From NCBI RefSeq assembly GCF_022919115.1, contig NZ_CP095072.1, positions 1,116,001 to 1,180,000 on the forward strand: a DNA stretch of 64,000 bases. The letters are read 5' to 3'. Position numbers and translations under genes: made by a program. Source of the DNA: Gracilibacillus caseinilyticus. GTDB taxonomy: Bacteria > Bacillota > Bacilli > Bacillales > Amphibacillaceae. Shown one piece after another: positions 13,057-22,534 of this stretch; the first letter of the stretch is position 1, and each line of letters starts with the position of its first letter. Below the pieces are notes generated by a model that saw nothing but the letters and a program-made list of their open reading frames with translations, ran no database searches and had not been told where the DNA came from.

Positions 13057-14346
13057 GTGCAAATATATGTCGTGAAACAAGGAGACTCGTTATATCAGAT
13101 TGCCAATCAATTCGGCACATCCTATCAATCGATTGCAAATGTAAATGAGATAGACCCGTCACTGTCTCTAGTGGTTGGTCAAGCATTAGTCATTCCGATA
13201 TATGGACAATTCTATACCGTACAGCCCGGAGACAGCTTATATACAATCGGACAACGGTTCGGTATTTCGGCAGCGGAATTAGCAAGCGTCAATCAAATTA
13301 ATATGTATCAACCACTTTCTGTTGGTATGACCCTCTATATTCCCGAATCAGCTAAAAGAACGATGGAAACCAATGCCTACATCGAACCAACTGGAGGTTC
13401 GGTATCAGATGTTTTAGAGAATGCAGCAAGAAAACATGTTGACAACTTAACCTATTTAGCTCCCTTTTCCTTTCAAGTCGATCGGCAAGGTAATCTGAGC
13501 GCTCCCCCACTGAACGATTTCAACGCTATTGCCAATGAACAGAATGCCACTTTAATGCTAGTGGTTACAAATTTAGAGGAAGGGGCATTTAGTCAGGATC
13601 TCGGCCGACTCATTCTTACCGATGAAACCGTCCAGAATAATATGCTCGACCAAATCATCACAACAGCCAAACAGTCTGAGTTCGGAGATATACATTTTGA
13701 TTTTGAATTTTTACCACCGGAAAATCGGGAAGATTATCGTGCCTTCTTAGAAAAAGCAACGACTCGACTGCACAATGAAGGTTTTCTTGTATCGACAGCT
13801 CTTGCTCCAAAAACAAGTGCCGAACAAGAAGGAAACTGGTATGAAGCACACGATTATCAAGCCCATGGCGAAATTGTTGATTTTGTCGTTCTGATGACAT
13901 ATGAGTGGGGATATAGTGGTGGTCCGGCCATGGCTGTTTCACCGATCGGTCCAGTTCGTGATGTCGTCAATTATGCCCTCACAGAAATGCCCTCAGAAAA
14001 GATCATGTTAGGCCAAAATTTATATGGCTATGACTGGACACTTCCGTATGAACCTGGTGGTGATTATGCCAAAGCACTCAGTCCACAGCAGGCCATTCGA
14101 GTTGCGCGTGACAATAATCAATCGATATTATTTGATGAAGAGGCAAAGGCACCTTATTTTCGCTATGTTGATCAAGAAGGGCAGGAACATGAAGTATGGT
14201 TTGAAGACGCGCGATCCATTCAGGCCAAATTTGATTTAATTAAAGAGAAGAATTTGCGCGGTATTAGTTACTGGAAACTCGGACTCTCCTTCCCTCAAAA
14301 TTGGCTGTTACTGGAAGACCAATTTAACATTCGCAAAAGAGGATAA
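13057..14346 (+). CDS. yaaH: spore peptidoglycan hydrolase YaaH (LysM x2 + GH18)
   Basis: 429 residues. Two N-terminal LysM repeats (about 2-46 and 48-95, both with the QGDSLY/PGDSLY signature) precede a GH18 barrel with the catalytic HFDFEF motif (DxxxDxE; the Glu is the acid). Family: SleL/YaaH N-acetylglucosaminidase of the spore coat or cortex, used in germination. No signal peptide, as expected for a coat protein made in the mother cell. The start is a GTG with GAAAGGAG upstream; an ATG 14 codons earlier lacks a site and would add an odd FFF-rich extension. Confidence 0.92.
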   Translation: MQIYVVKQGDSLYQIANQFGTSYQSIANVNEIDPSLSLVVGQALVIPIYGQFYTVQPGDSLYTIGQRFGISAAELASVNQINMYQPLSVGMTLYIPESAKRTMETNAYIEPTGGSVSDVLENAARKHVDNLTYLAPFSFQVDRQGNLSAPPLNDFNAIANEQNATLMLVVTNLEEGAFSQDLGRLILTDETVQNNMLDQIITTAKQSEFGDIHFDFEFLPPENREDYRAFLEKATTRLHNEGFLVSTALAPKTSAEQEGNWYEAHDYQAHGEIVDFVVLMTYEWGYSGGPAMAVSPIGPVRDVVNYALTEMPSEKIMLGQNLYGYDWTLPYEPGGDYAKALSPQQAIRVARDNNQSILFDEEAKAPYFRYVDQEGQEHEVWFEDARSIQAKFDLIKEKNLRGISYWKLGLSFPQNWLLLEDQFNIRKRG

Positions 14347-14394
14347 CCTTATCCTTATATGCTGGAAAGCGGAACAACACACCTCTTTCCAACA

Positions 14395-14441
14395 AAGAGT
14401 ATTCGTTCACACCATGAAAGAGGGTGTGCATGAATACTCTA
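14395..14441. terminator. bidirectional terminator between yaaH and nsrR
   Basis: AAAGAGTATTC-g-TTCACACC / GGTGTG-ca-TGAATACTCT stem with A/T tracts on both sides, placed between convergent genes. Confidence 0.75.
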
Positions 14442-14870
14442 TTTCATGTCCATTAATTCTTGCAAATCATCTTTATTCTCTACTAAGTCAGCCAACGTAT
14501 ATTGATTCAGCACTTCAAAAAAAGCCTGCATCGCATTCCCTATAGCAGAGCGCAATTTACATGCAGGGGTGATGACACAGCGATTGTTCTCGCCATCGAA
14601 ACATTCCAATAAATAGAAATCATTTTCCATCAGTCGGATAACTGCACCAATATTTATATCTGCAGGATCAAGCGCCAGTACGATTCCCCCGTTACGTCCT
14701 CTGGTTGTTTCAATATAGCCATTAATACTTAATTGGTGAACTACTTTTCGAATATGTTCTGTAGAAACAAAAAAAGTTTCTGCTATCCCTTTAATACTTG
14801 CCTTGCTATCACTCGCAGCTGTATAAATTAACACGCGTAATGCGTAATCCGTATATTTTTTTAATCGCAT
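14439..14870 (-). CDS. nsrR: nitric-oxide-sensing repressor NsrR (Rrf2 family)
   Basis: 143 residues. Winged HTH of the Rrf2 type (LKKYTDYALRVLIY at the start; HIRKVVHQLS recognition helix), then three cysteines spaced CX7CX5C (C90, C98, C104), the NsrR ligands for an NO-reactive Fe-S cluster. It is divergent from hmp, the classic NsrR target, with a palindromic site between. The three-Cys spacing argues against IscR or CymR. High confidence for family and good confidence for function. Confidence 0.9.
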   Translation of the reverse strand: MRLKKYTDYALRVLIYTAASDSKASIKGIAETFFVSTEHIRKVVHQLSINGYIETTRGRNGGIVLALDPADINIGAVIRLMENDFYLLECFDGENNRCVITPACKLRSAIGNAMQAFFEVLNQYTLADLVENKDDLQELMDMK

Positions 14871-14962
14871 ATCGATTCACCTTCCTTCTTTTATTCTATC
14901 AAAAATAATAACGATTGGCTTCGCATTTTAACAAAATAGTCATATATTTCTCTAGAAAGCTA

Positions 14963-14992
14963 TTGCAGAGGCTTCTCCTTTTTTTATACAAT
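14963..14992 (+). promoter_or_regulatory. hmp promoter
   Basis: TTGCAG (14963-14968), 18 bases, TACAAT (14987-14992). The predicted start lies at about 14999, inside the palindrome assigned to NsrR. Confidence 0.65.
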
Positions 14993-14997
14993 AAAGG

Positions 14998-15012
14998 TGT
15001 ATTAAAAATACA
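14998..15012. promoter_or_regulatory. putative NsrR operator
   Basis: TGTATT-AAA-AATACA, a perfect palindrome of the ATGTATTT-AAATACAT type known for NsrR. It overlaps the predicted hmp transcription start, so binding would block hmp until NO destroys the cluster. Confidence 0.75.
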
Positions 15013-15037
15013 TGTTTAAAATTTAAGGAGTGATTGG

Positions 15038-16261
15038 ATGTCTACCACAACTGAAAGACTAGATCCAAAAACTATAGAAACAGTAAAAGCGACTGTCCCT
15101 GTTTTGGCTGAGCACGGAACCACCATTACTTCGACGTTTTATCAATTACTATTTACAAATCATCCGGAATTGAAAAATATTTTTAATCAAACCAATCAAA
15201 AAAGAGGAAAGCAGCCGCAAGCATTAGCAAATGCAGTGTACGCAGCCGCAGCCAACATTGACCAGTTAGAAACAATCTTGCCTGTTGTCCAACAAGTGGC
15301 ACACAAACACCGAAGCTTAAATATCAAACCAGAGCATTATCCAATTGTTGGAGAAAACTTATTAAAAGCGATGCAAATTGTTCTAAAAGAAGCGGCAACA
15401 GAAGAAATTATAGCAGCCTGGGCAAAAGCGTACGGTGTCATTGCTGATGTATTTATTCAAATCGAAGAAGGAATGTATCATAAGACAGAAGCTGCACCAG
15501 GTGGCTGGGTCGGTTATCGCCCTTTCCGTATTGTCAAAAAAGTGAAAGAAAGCGATGTGATTACTTCCTTTTATCTGAAGCCAGACGATCATAGACAATT
15601 ACCTGAATATGAAGCAGGACAATATGTCACAGTAAAAGTTTCTGTACCTGGCATTCCTTATACTTGTCAACGTCAGTACAGTTTATCCTGTAAACCGAAA
15701 CAAGACGTATGGCGTATAAGTGTTAAAAAAGAAGCAGGTCAGGCAAACCATCCAGATGGTGTTGTATCTAATTTCCTTCATAACCATATTAACGAAAACG
15801 ATGTGATAGAACTAAGTGCACCTGCTGGAGATTTTGTATTAAATAAGGAGTCTAAACCGTTAGTGTTAGTAAGTGGCGGTGTCGGGTTAACGCCATTAGT
15901 AAGTATGTTAGAAACAGTAGTAGAACAGCAACCGGAACGTGATGTGTATTTTATCCATGCGGCACAAAATGAGAAATTACATGGTTTACAGGATATTGTG
16001 AAAAACATAACAAATAATCATTCGAATGTACGTGCCTTTACAGTCTATGAAAAACCGGAGAATACTACTTTATATGATAAAACCGGATATATTGATTTGC
16101 CATGGTTACAGTCTGTACTACCAACAAAAGAAGCATCTTTCTATTTCTGCGGGCCTGAACCATTTATGAAAGCCGTCAATCAAGCATTAACCAAATGGGA
16201 GGTCAATGCAGCAGATATTCACTTTGAATTTTTCGGTCCAAAAGGAGACTTAGAAGCATAA
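15038..16261 (+). CDS. hmp: flavohaemoprotein (nitric oxide dioxygenase) Hmp
   Basis: 407 residues. Globin domain (about 1-140) with proximal His at about 91 (QQVAHKHRSLNIKPEHYPIVG), then an FAD-binding barrel (RQYSLS motif) and an NAD-binding domain with GGVGLTPLVSML and a CGPEPFM motif. It oxidises NO to nitrate using O2 and NAD(P)H. TTAAGGAGTG precedes the ATG. Regulated by the divergent nsrR. In B. subtilis hmp is elsewhere, so this pair is a local insertion in the origin region. Confidence 0.97.
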   Translation: MSTTTERLDPKTIETVKATVPVLAEHGTTITSTFYQLLFTNHPELKNIFNQTNQKRGKQPQALANAVYAAAANIDQLETILPVVQQVAHKHRSLNIKPEHYPIVGENLLKAMQIVLKEAATEEIIAAWAKAYGVIADVFIQIEEGMYHKTEAAPGGWVGYRPFRIVKKVKESDVITSFYLKPDDHRQLPEYEAGQYVTVKVSVPGIPYTCQRQYSLSCKPKQDVWRISVKKEAGQANHPDGVVSNFLHNHINENDVIELSAPAGDFVLNKESKPLVLVSGGVGLTPLVSMLETVVEQQPERDVYFIHAAQNEKLHGLQDIVKNITNNHSNVRAFTVYEKPENTTLYDKTGYIDLPWLQSVLPTKEASFYFCGPEPFMKAVNQALTKWEVNAADIHFEFFGPKGDLEA

Positions 16262-16409
16262 TACGTAGCATGACAGAAAATTATGCTAACAAAAAACGCA
16301 TCAGTAATTCAACACAAGTCAGGATTAATTGGTTATCAGAAACTGTATTAAATAAAAAAAAATGGGAATACCCCCTGTCTCAACTAACGTAAGTTTATAT
16401 ACAACTACC

Positions 16410-16544
16410 TATAATACGGATTATGTAAAGTGGAACTGTATTGCAATGTGGTCATTTTGATAGTTATTATGGTTGGCCGGAGCGATATCCTACCTCTAGC
16501 AAAATTTCAAAATTAACACTTAGCTAGACATAATCCGTATTATA
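16410..16544 (-). mobile_element. short copy of the dispersed foldback element (135 bp)
   Basis: Terminal inverted repeats TATAATACGGATTATG and CATAATCCGTATTATA, flanked by GGTTCTT/AGAACC-type bases. Left is a-type (GGTCATTTTGATAGTTATTAT), right is b-type (GGTTGGCCGGAGCGATATCC); the middle is deleted. Lies between hmp and acsA. Confidence 0.8.
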
Positions 16545-16583
16545 AGAACCTGCACTTTTATTTTTTCAATCTTAAGCTAAAAA

Positions 16584-16607
16584 GGCTAACACGTTATTGT
16601 GCTAGCC
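16584..16607 (-). terminator. acsA terminator
   Basis: Minus strand GGCTAGCA-caataacg-TGTTAGCC followed by TTTTTA, eleven bases past the acsA stop. Confidence 0.8.
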
Positions 16608-16617
16608 TTGTTTTTAT

Positions 16618-18333
16618 TTATTCTTCTAATGTTGACGTATCGCCTGTTGGCAGTCCAAGTTCCCATGATTTTAAGAGACGGCGCATAATTTTACCGCTTC
16701 GAGTTTTCGGGATGCTGTCCTTAATTTCGATCTCACGAGGAGCAGCATGTGCGCTTAATCCCGTTTTCACAAACTGACGGATCTCCTCTAATAGAGAATC
16801 AGACGCTTCATAGCCTGGATTGAGTGTAATAAATGCTTTAATAATCTCACCACGCTCGGGATCAGGTTTCCCAATTACACCAGCTTCCGCCACAGCCTCA
16901 TGTTCAATTAGCTTACTCTCGACTTCAAATGGTCCAACTCGTTCCCCCGACGTGTTGATCACATCATCCAAACGTCCCTGGAACCAGAAATAGCCATCTT
17001 CATCCATATAAGCACTGTCACCAGATACATACCAGCCATTGATAAAATAGCTCTCATATTTACCTGGATTTTTCCAGATCGCACGCATCATCGATGGCCA
17101 ACCTTTTTTAATAGCAAGGTTCCCCATTTGATTTGGAGGGAGCTCATTCCCCTCATTATCGACAATTGCTGCCTCTACGCCAGGAATCGGACGCCCCATT
17201 GAACCTGGACGAATCTCCATACTTGGTAAGTTAACAATTAGCATAGCACCTGTTTCCGTCATCCACCACGTATCATGAATACGCAAATCAAATACGCGTA
17301 AAGCCCATGTGATGACCTCAGGATTTAACGGTTCTCCAACGCTTAGCACATGACGCAAGCTAGATAAATCATATTGCTTCACCAGTTCGTCACCCGCGCT
17401 GACAAATTTACGTAAAGCCGTTGGTGCTGTATACCAAATTGTTACATTAAACTTATCTAATGTTTCATACCAAGATTCCGGTGTAAATCGACCACCTCTA
17501 ATAACATTTGTTACACCATTCAACCATGGGGCAAAGATACCGTAACTTGTACCTGTTACCCAACCAGGATCGGCTGTACACCAATACACATCATCTTCCT
17601 TAAAGTCAATCACCCATTTACCTGTTGCATAATGTTGAATCATCGCATTATGCACATGATATACCCCTTTAGGCTTACCTGTTGAACCAGAAGTATAATG
17701 AATCAGCATACCATCTTCTCGGTCGACCCATTCGATATCAAATTCGTCAGATGCTTCTTTGATTTCTGTATCAAAATCAATATAATCATCCTCTGGAAGC
17801 TCTTCTGCGCCAACCAAGACAATTTGTTGTAAGTGTGGTAGTTCATCAACAGGGACCCTTCCTAATAATTCAGGGGTTGTAATAAGCATTGTTGCTTCGC
17901 TGTCTTCTAGTCGATCACGGACCGCCTGCTCCATGAACGCTTCAAAAAGAGGACCAGCAATCGCCCCGACCTTTAATATTCCAAAGAAGTTAGCATAAAA
18001 CTCAGGACTTCTAGGCATAAATAAGAAGACACGATCTCCTTTTTGAATGCCATACTTTTTAAATATATTAGCAGTTTGGTTACTCTGTTTACTTAGTTGT
18101 TCAAACGTAACGCTTTCTTCACGTTCTGGTGCCGAATATAACAATGCTACTTGATTTTTTTTATCGGGATTTTCTGCATGACGATCAATTGCTTCATAAG
18201 CGGCATTAACTTTTCCTGTTTTATACCAGCTAAAATCTTTTTTTACTTCTTCCCAATCAAAACCTTCTCGCATCGCTTCAAGGTCCGCTAAATTGTGCTT
18301 ACCTGACCTTGCCTGTACTTTTGTCATATCCAT
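16618..18333 (-). CDS. acsA: acetyl-CoA synthetase AcsA
   Basis: 571 residues, matching B. subtilis AcsA (572). ANL-superfamily adenylate-forming enzyme: P-loop-like YTSGSTGKPKG near 215-225, DTWWMTETG, and a C-terminal PKTRSGKIMRR whose Lys is the conserved acetylation-regulated residue. It makes acetyl-CoA from acetate, ATP and CoA. AGAGGTGATAAG precedes the ATG. A perfect cre site 20-35 bp upstream implies catabolite repression by CcpA, as for B. subtilis acsA. In that species it lies elsewhere, so its place here is lineage-specific. Confidence 0.95.
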   Translation of the reverse strand: MDMTKVQARSGKHNLADLEAMREGFDWEEVKKDFSWYKTGKVNAAYEAIDRHAENPDKKNQVALLYSAPEREESVTFEQLSKQSNQTANIFKKYGIQKGDRVFLFMPRSPEFYANFFGILKVGAIAGPLFEAFMEQAVRDRLEDSEATMLITTPELLGRVPVDELPHLQQIVLVGAEELPEDDYIDFDTEIKEASDEFDIEWVDREDGMLIHYTSGSTGKPKGVYHVHNAMIQHYATGKWVIDFKEDDVYWCTADPGWVTGTSYGIFAPWLNGVTNVIRGGRFTPESWYETLDKFNVTIWYTAPTALRKFVSAGDELVKQYDLSSLRHVLSVGEPLNPEVITWALRVFDLRIHDTWWMTETGAMLIVNLPSMEIRPGSMGRPIPGVEAAIVDNEGNELPPNQMGNLAIKKGWPSMMRAIWKNPGKYESYFINGWYVSGDSAYMDEDGYFWFQGRLDDVINTSGERVGPFEVESKLIEHEAVAEAGVIGKPDPERGEIIKAFITLNPGYEASDSLLEEIRQFVKTGLSAHAAPREIEIKDSIPKTRSGKIMRRLLKSWELGLPTGDTSTLEE

Positions 18334-18353
18334 CTTATCACCTCTTCTAAAAA

Positions 18354-18368
18354 TGTGAACGTTTTCAA
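18354..18368 (-). promoter_or_regulatory. catabolite-responsive element (cre) for acsA
   Basis: Minus strand TTGAAAACGTTCACA fits the cre consensus WTGNAANCGNWNNCW at every position and lies just upstream of acsA, in position to block transcription when CcpA is active. Confidence 0.8.
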
Positions 18369-18517
18369 GTTCCTAGCTAAAGAAAGAAACCCCTTACAAT
18401 ATATTGTAACGAATTTGTATGAGAAAGCAAGTTATTCAATCCTTATATTGGCAATTACATATTATCATTTGTATTGCACATATTAACAGTTAGTAATCAC
18501 AAAAATGAGGTGTGTTC

Positions 18518-20011
18518 ATGGCGCGATTGTTGCAAAAACAGCAAAATAAAGCTGAACAAAGCAGTTTAAAAGATAAAAAGGTTGCTGCTTCATTAAAACA
18601 AAATATGCAAGATACTAAAGAATTATTCGGATATGGTGTGAATAAAGACTTTGCCATGCGCTCTATCACTTTGAAATCCAACGGAAAGAAAGGTATTCTT
18701 TTTTATTTTAGTTCAATTGTCGATGGAGAAAGAATTAATTTACATATTATAAAACCGCTCTTAACAGCAGAAGGGGATCGTATAAAAAATATTGTATCGA
18801 TTGAAAATATTGAAGAAACGAGTGATTTTGAAAAGGTAGTACAAAATATTAACAGTGGTAAAGTCATTCTATTTGTTGAAGGTGATACACAGGCCTATGC
18901 CATGGATGTAGCTGATTTTGCCCATCGCCCCGTTTCAAAAGCAGAAAATGAAGTAACTATTAAAGGTCCACAAGAAGCATTTACCGAATCATTAAACAGT
19001 AATATTTCATTGATCAGAAAACAATTACATAATCATTCGTTGATCAATGAAGGTATACAGGTTGGAGAGCGCTCAGTAAATGAAGTAAATGTTATCTATA
19101 TAAAAGATCTCGTGAATGATGACATATTAAATAATGTCAGAGATCGAATCAAGAATATAAAAACAGATAATGTACGTAATCTCGAAATTCTTGAACAATT
19201 TATAGAGGAACGTCCATACTCGTTAATTCCCACTATTCTCTATACAGAAAAGCCAGATAAAGCGACATCCTATCTAGAAGATGGTTATGTAGTAATCTTA
19301 ATGGACAGCTCTTCAGCCTGTTTAATCGTACCTGTAACATTCTGGTCTTTTTTCCATGCGCCAGAAGACCGTTATTTACGCTTTTTTTACGGTAATTTCA
19401 CTCGTTCTATTCGAATATTTTGTTTTTATTTAACTCTAATGATTTCCGCAAGCTATGTTGCCATCTCAAATTTTCATAGTGAAATGATCCCGCCAGATCT
19501 CTTATTAGCTATTACAGCATCAAGGGAAAGGGTACCATTTCCTTTGATCATTGAAGTATTGATGATGGAAATAGCGTTTGAACTGATTCGGGAAGCAGGA
19601 CTTAGAATACCGAATCCCTTGGGACCTACAATAGGTATTGTTGGAGCATTAATTCTGGGACAGGCAGCAGTAGAAGCAAATATCATTAGTCCTATTATCG
19701 TTATTGTTGCCGCCCTCTCAGGTTTATCATCATTCGCAGTAGCAGATCTTAATATGAACTTTACGATTCGTCTGATGCGGTTTATCTTTATCCTAGCAGC
19801 TGGAACATATGGAATGCTTAGTCTAACTGGGGCATTCTTGCTATTTTTAATGTACGCTGCATCTATCAAATCATTTGGGGTATCTTTTTTCTCACCGATG
19901 TCACCGCATTTCATGTCATCAGAAGATACCATTTTTCGCAAGACAGTCCGGAAGGAAATTTTTCGTCCAACCTATTTACATCTTAAAGATATTCAGAAAA
20001 AACCAAAGTAA
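18518..20011 (+). CDS. spore germination receptor A subunit (GerA family)
   Basis: 497 residues. Soluble N-terminal half (to about residue 260) followed by several membrane segments in the C-terminal half, with family blocks ERPYSLIPTILYTEKPDKA and LGPTIGIVGALILGQAAVEA. It is the A subunit of an inner-membrane germinant receptor with the next genes as B and C subunits. The ATG at 18518 is chosen for its GAGGTG site 5 nt upstream. Which germinant it senses cannot be read from sequence; the GerA/GerB/GerK names cannot be told apart. Confidence 0.92.
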   Translation: MARLLQKQQNKAEQSSLKDKKVAASLKQNMQDTKELFGYGVNKDFAMRSITLKSNGKKGILFYFSSIVDGERINLHIIKPLLTAEGDRIKNIVSIENIEETSDFEKVVQNINSGKVILFVEGDTQAYAMDVADFAHRPVSKAENEVTIKGPQEAFTESLNSNISLIRKQLHNHSLINEGIQVGERSVNEVNVIYIKDLVNDDILNNVRDRIKNIKTDNVRNLEILEQFIEERPYSLIPTILYTEKPDKATSYLEDGYVVILMDSSSACLIVPVTFWSFFHAPEDRYLRFFYGNFTRSIRIFCFYLTLMISASYVAISNFHSEMIPPDLLLAITASRERVPFPLIIEVLMMEIAFELIREAGLRIPNPLGPTIGIVGALILGQAAVEANIISPIIVIVAALSGLSSFAVADLNMNFTIRLMRFIFILAAGTYGMLSLTGAFLLFLMYAASIKSFGVSFFSPMSPHFMSSEDTIFRKTVRKEIFRPTYLHLKDIQKKPK

Positions 20012-20031
20012 CAGAAGGAAGGAAATAATAC

Positions 20032-21120
20032 ATGCAAAACCGAGGATTATTACGCATGAAAGAAATATTAGCCATGACGTTAATTATTGTTGGCATCAAA
20101 TTTTCTGATTCTACGTCCTCATTGATGTCTCAACAAGCACAAAATGGTTTTTGGCTAATACCATTAATATCATTTGTATGTATTTTTCCCGGCTTTTTAT
20201 TGATGCTTTATTTATTAAAGAAATACAAAGATAAAAACTTAGTAGAACTGATTGAAACGATTATTGGTAAATGGGCAGGTAAGTTAATTTGCCTGTTATT
20301 GTTCATTTTTGCTTTTCTAACGCTTACGCTTGACAGTCGTAACTATGTGGAACAGATTAAACAGTTATATTTTCAAGAGTCACCAACAGACACGGTCTAT
20401 TATATTTTTTTTATTGTCGTTTTATTTGGGGCAAAAAAAGGCTTCGAAGTAATTGGATTTACTAGCTGGATAACACTTCTTTTTACAAAAGCTTCCGTAT
20501 TAATAGTCTTCCTCCTTATTACAGGAGATATGGTGTTACAGAGGATCTTCCCCATATTTGGGCAAGGGCTTTCCATCTTATTAACAGAAGGCGTAAAAAA
20601 AGCTTCCATATTTGCCGAATTATTCTTTTTATTAATTGCTTATCAGTCAGCAAAATCCACTTCCATGTTTAGAAAGGGGTCCATTATCGCAAGCATTATA
20701 GGACTATTTGAAATTCTGTTATTCTTCTTTGTTTATGTCTGTGTATTTGATTACAATTCGATCAAAAAAATTGCTTTTCCCTATCACGACATTACACAAT
20801 TTGTAAATTTAGGACAATTTTTCACTAATATAGAAACCTTTTTTATGGTATTCTGGCTTCTGGCAGCATTTCTGAAATTTATTATCTTTATTTATATAAC
20901 CAGTTGGATTTTTGGAGAGATATTCGCTATAAGAAACTTTGAACCATTGCTGTTGCCATTCAGTTTCCTAGTAGTGATGATCGGGTTAATTCCCCTTAAT
21001 TCCGTTATTAATGAATTAGTACTAAGAGAAACATTATTAACAATCATGTCACCATTTTTTATCATCTTTCCTTTTATTTTATGGTCAATTGCTTTTTTCA
21101 AAGGGGATTTAAAACAATGA
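20032..21120 (+). CDS. spore germination receptor B subunit (permease-like)
   Basis: 362 residues with about ten hydrophobic segments, of the GerAB/ArcD/ProY amino-acid permease-like family that forms the germinant-binding channel. GAAGGAAGG lies upstream; the gene begins 20 bp after the A subunit and its stop overlaps the start of the C subunit (ATGATGA), so translation is probably coupled. Confidence 0.92.
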   Translation: MQNRGLLRMKEILAMTLIIVGIKFSDSTSSLMSQQAQNGFWLIPLISFVCIFPGFLLMLYLLKKYKDKNLVELIETIIGKWAGKLICLLLFIFAFLTLTLDSRNYVEQIKQLYFQESPTDTVYYIFFIVVLFGAKKGFEVIGFTSWITLLFTKASVLIVFLLITGDMVLQRIFPIFGQGLSILLTEGVKKASIFAELFFLLIAYQSAKSTSMFRKGSIIASIIGLFEILLFFFVYVCVFDYNSIKKIAFPYHDITQFVNLGQFFTNIETFFMVFWLLAAFLKFIIFIYITSWIFGEIFAIRNFEPLLLPFSFLVVMIGLIPLNSVINELVLRETLLTIMSPFFIIFPFILWSIAFFKGDLKQ

Positions 21121-22367
21121 TGAATAAGTTATGGATTGTATTCGGATTGCTAATCCTTTTAACTGGATGCTACGACCGGATTGAACTGGAGCAGCAATCC
21201 TACGTAATTGCCATGGGAATTGATAAAACAGAAAATAAAGGAGTATATGCGTTTACTTATCAAATTGCTAATCCTGAAGTAGGATCTGCAGCAGGCCAAG
21301 GAGGATCAAATGAACCAGCGTCAGAAATTGTCACCGTACACGGCGCAGATATTTTAAGTGCAACTTACACAGCTAATTCATTTGTTTCTAAAAAGATTAC
21401 GCTGGATCATACGAGGATCATTGTAATTTCAGAGGAATTAGCAAGAAATCCTGACTTTATTCGTGTAATTCAATCAGCCTCCAGATCACCACAAATTAGA
21501 CGTGGTGTGCAATTGGTTGTTTCAAAGGAAAAGGCCTCAGAGTTTATTAACAATAATCAGCCGGTGATGGAGCAAAGACCACATAAATATTTTCAATTTA
21601 TGCTGGATAGGGCCGATCAAACTGGAATTATTCCAGCAGCATCGTTACATCGCTTTTTTCAGATCACAGAAGGAGATGCGGATTTATTTTTAGCTATTTA
21701 CGCCTCCACAAAAAAGGATAAAAAACAAGAACAGGGAAAAAACAAATTAGAAGATGAATATATCGCGGGTCAAATACCTCAATTGGGGGGATCCCCTACA
21801 CAATTTATGGGTGCTGGCGTATTTAAAGAGGGGAAGATGATAGATACATTGGATGGCGAAGAAGTTCGTATTGTGCATATCCTGGATAATACATTAGAAC
21901 TAAACAATTATTTAACTACCATGCCAGATCCTTTTGATCCGGAATTTCAACTATCTTATAATTATTCACAAAAACAAAATGCAAAAGTTGATATTACTTA
22001 TCACCAGGATAAACCAACTGAAATTGACGTACTTGTTCCATTTCAAATTGAAGTGATCGCGATACCAAGTTTAATTCGTTATGCACATGATCAAGAAAAA
22101 CAAGATGCATTGGAAAACGCCATCACCAAACGTTTGGAGGAAAAAACGATGGAAATAATAAAAAAAGCACAAGAACAGTATAAATCTGACCCTTTTTATT
22201 GGTCCCTATATATTCGGCATGAGTTTACAAACATTAAGCAGTATGAAAAAGCAGATTGGCATAAAAAAATATTTCCAAACGCCGAAGTTAACGTTACATA
22301 CCAACTTGATAAATTAGAGTTTGGAAAAATGCTGGATGATTCAAATCTAGATAGAGTGAGGGATTAA
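21117..22367 (+). CDS. spore germination receptor C subunit (lipoprotein)
   Basis: 416 residues. Type II signal peptide ending in LLILLTGC, with Cys at about 18-19 for lipidation; GerAC-like blocks DRIELEQQSYVIAMGID and KITLDHTRIIVISEELA follow. It anchors in the spore inner membrane with the A and B subunits. The start overlaps the B-subunit stop, with AAAGGGGAT upstream. A small two-helix protein is encoded immediately downstream. Confidence 0.92.
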   Translation: MMNKLWIVFGLLILLTGCYDRIELEQQSYVIAMGIDKTENKGVYAFTYQIANPEVGSAAGQGGSNEPASEIVTVHGADILSATYTANSFVSKKITLDHTRIIVISEELARNPDFIRVIQSASRSPQIRRGVQLVVSKEKASEFINNNQPVMEQRPHKYFQFMLDRADQTGIIPAASLHRFFQITEGDADLFLAIYASTKKDKKQEQGKNKLEDEYIAGQIPQLGGSPTQFMGAGVFKEGKMIDTLDGEEVRIVHILDNTLELNNYLTTMPDPFDPEFQLSYNYSQKQNAKVDITYHQDKPTEIDVLVPFQIEVIAIPSLIRYAHDQEKQDALENAITKRLEEKTMEIIKKAQEQYKSDPFYWSLYIRHEFTNIKQYEKADWHKKIFPNAEVNVTYQLDKLEFGKMLDDSNLDRVRD

Positions 22368-22368
22368 G

Positions 22369-22533
22369 ATGGAGCCAATTCTTTTGACATTAGTTACCCT
22401 CTTTATTGTTTATCGCTGTATCATTTACAGTCTTGAAAATTTTCAGGAAGGGAATAAAACAGGAGGGATAGCGATCATGTTTATTATTCCCTTTGTGATC
22501 TGCTTCTCAATCTTTTTTCAAATTATGAAATAA
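22369..22533 (+). CDS. small two-helix membrane protein, candidate receptor D subunit
   Basis: A 54-residue ORF beginning one base after the C-subunit stop, with GAGGG seven bases upstream. Two hydrophobic helices (about 3-21 and 33-52) are joined by a polar loop (SLENFQEGNKTGG). Small two-transmembrane D subunits are known beside some ger operons and modulate germination, so that is the favoured identity, by position and topology only. It ends one base before the convergent tRNA-Arg gene. Confidence 0.7.
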   Translation: MEPILLTLVTLFIVYRCIIYSLENFQEGNKTGGIAIMFIIPFVICFSIFFQIMK

Positions 22534-22534
22534 G

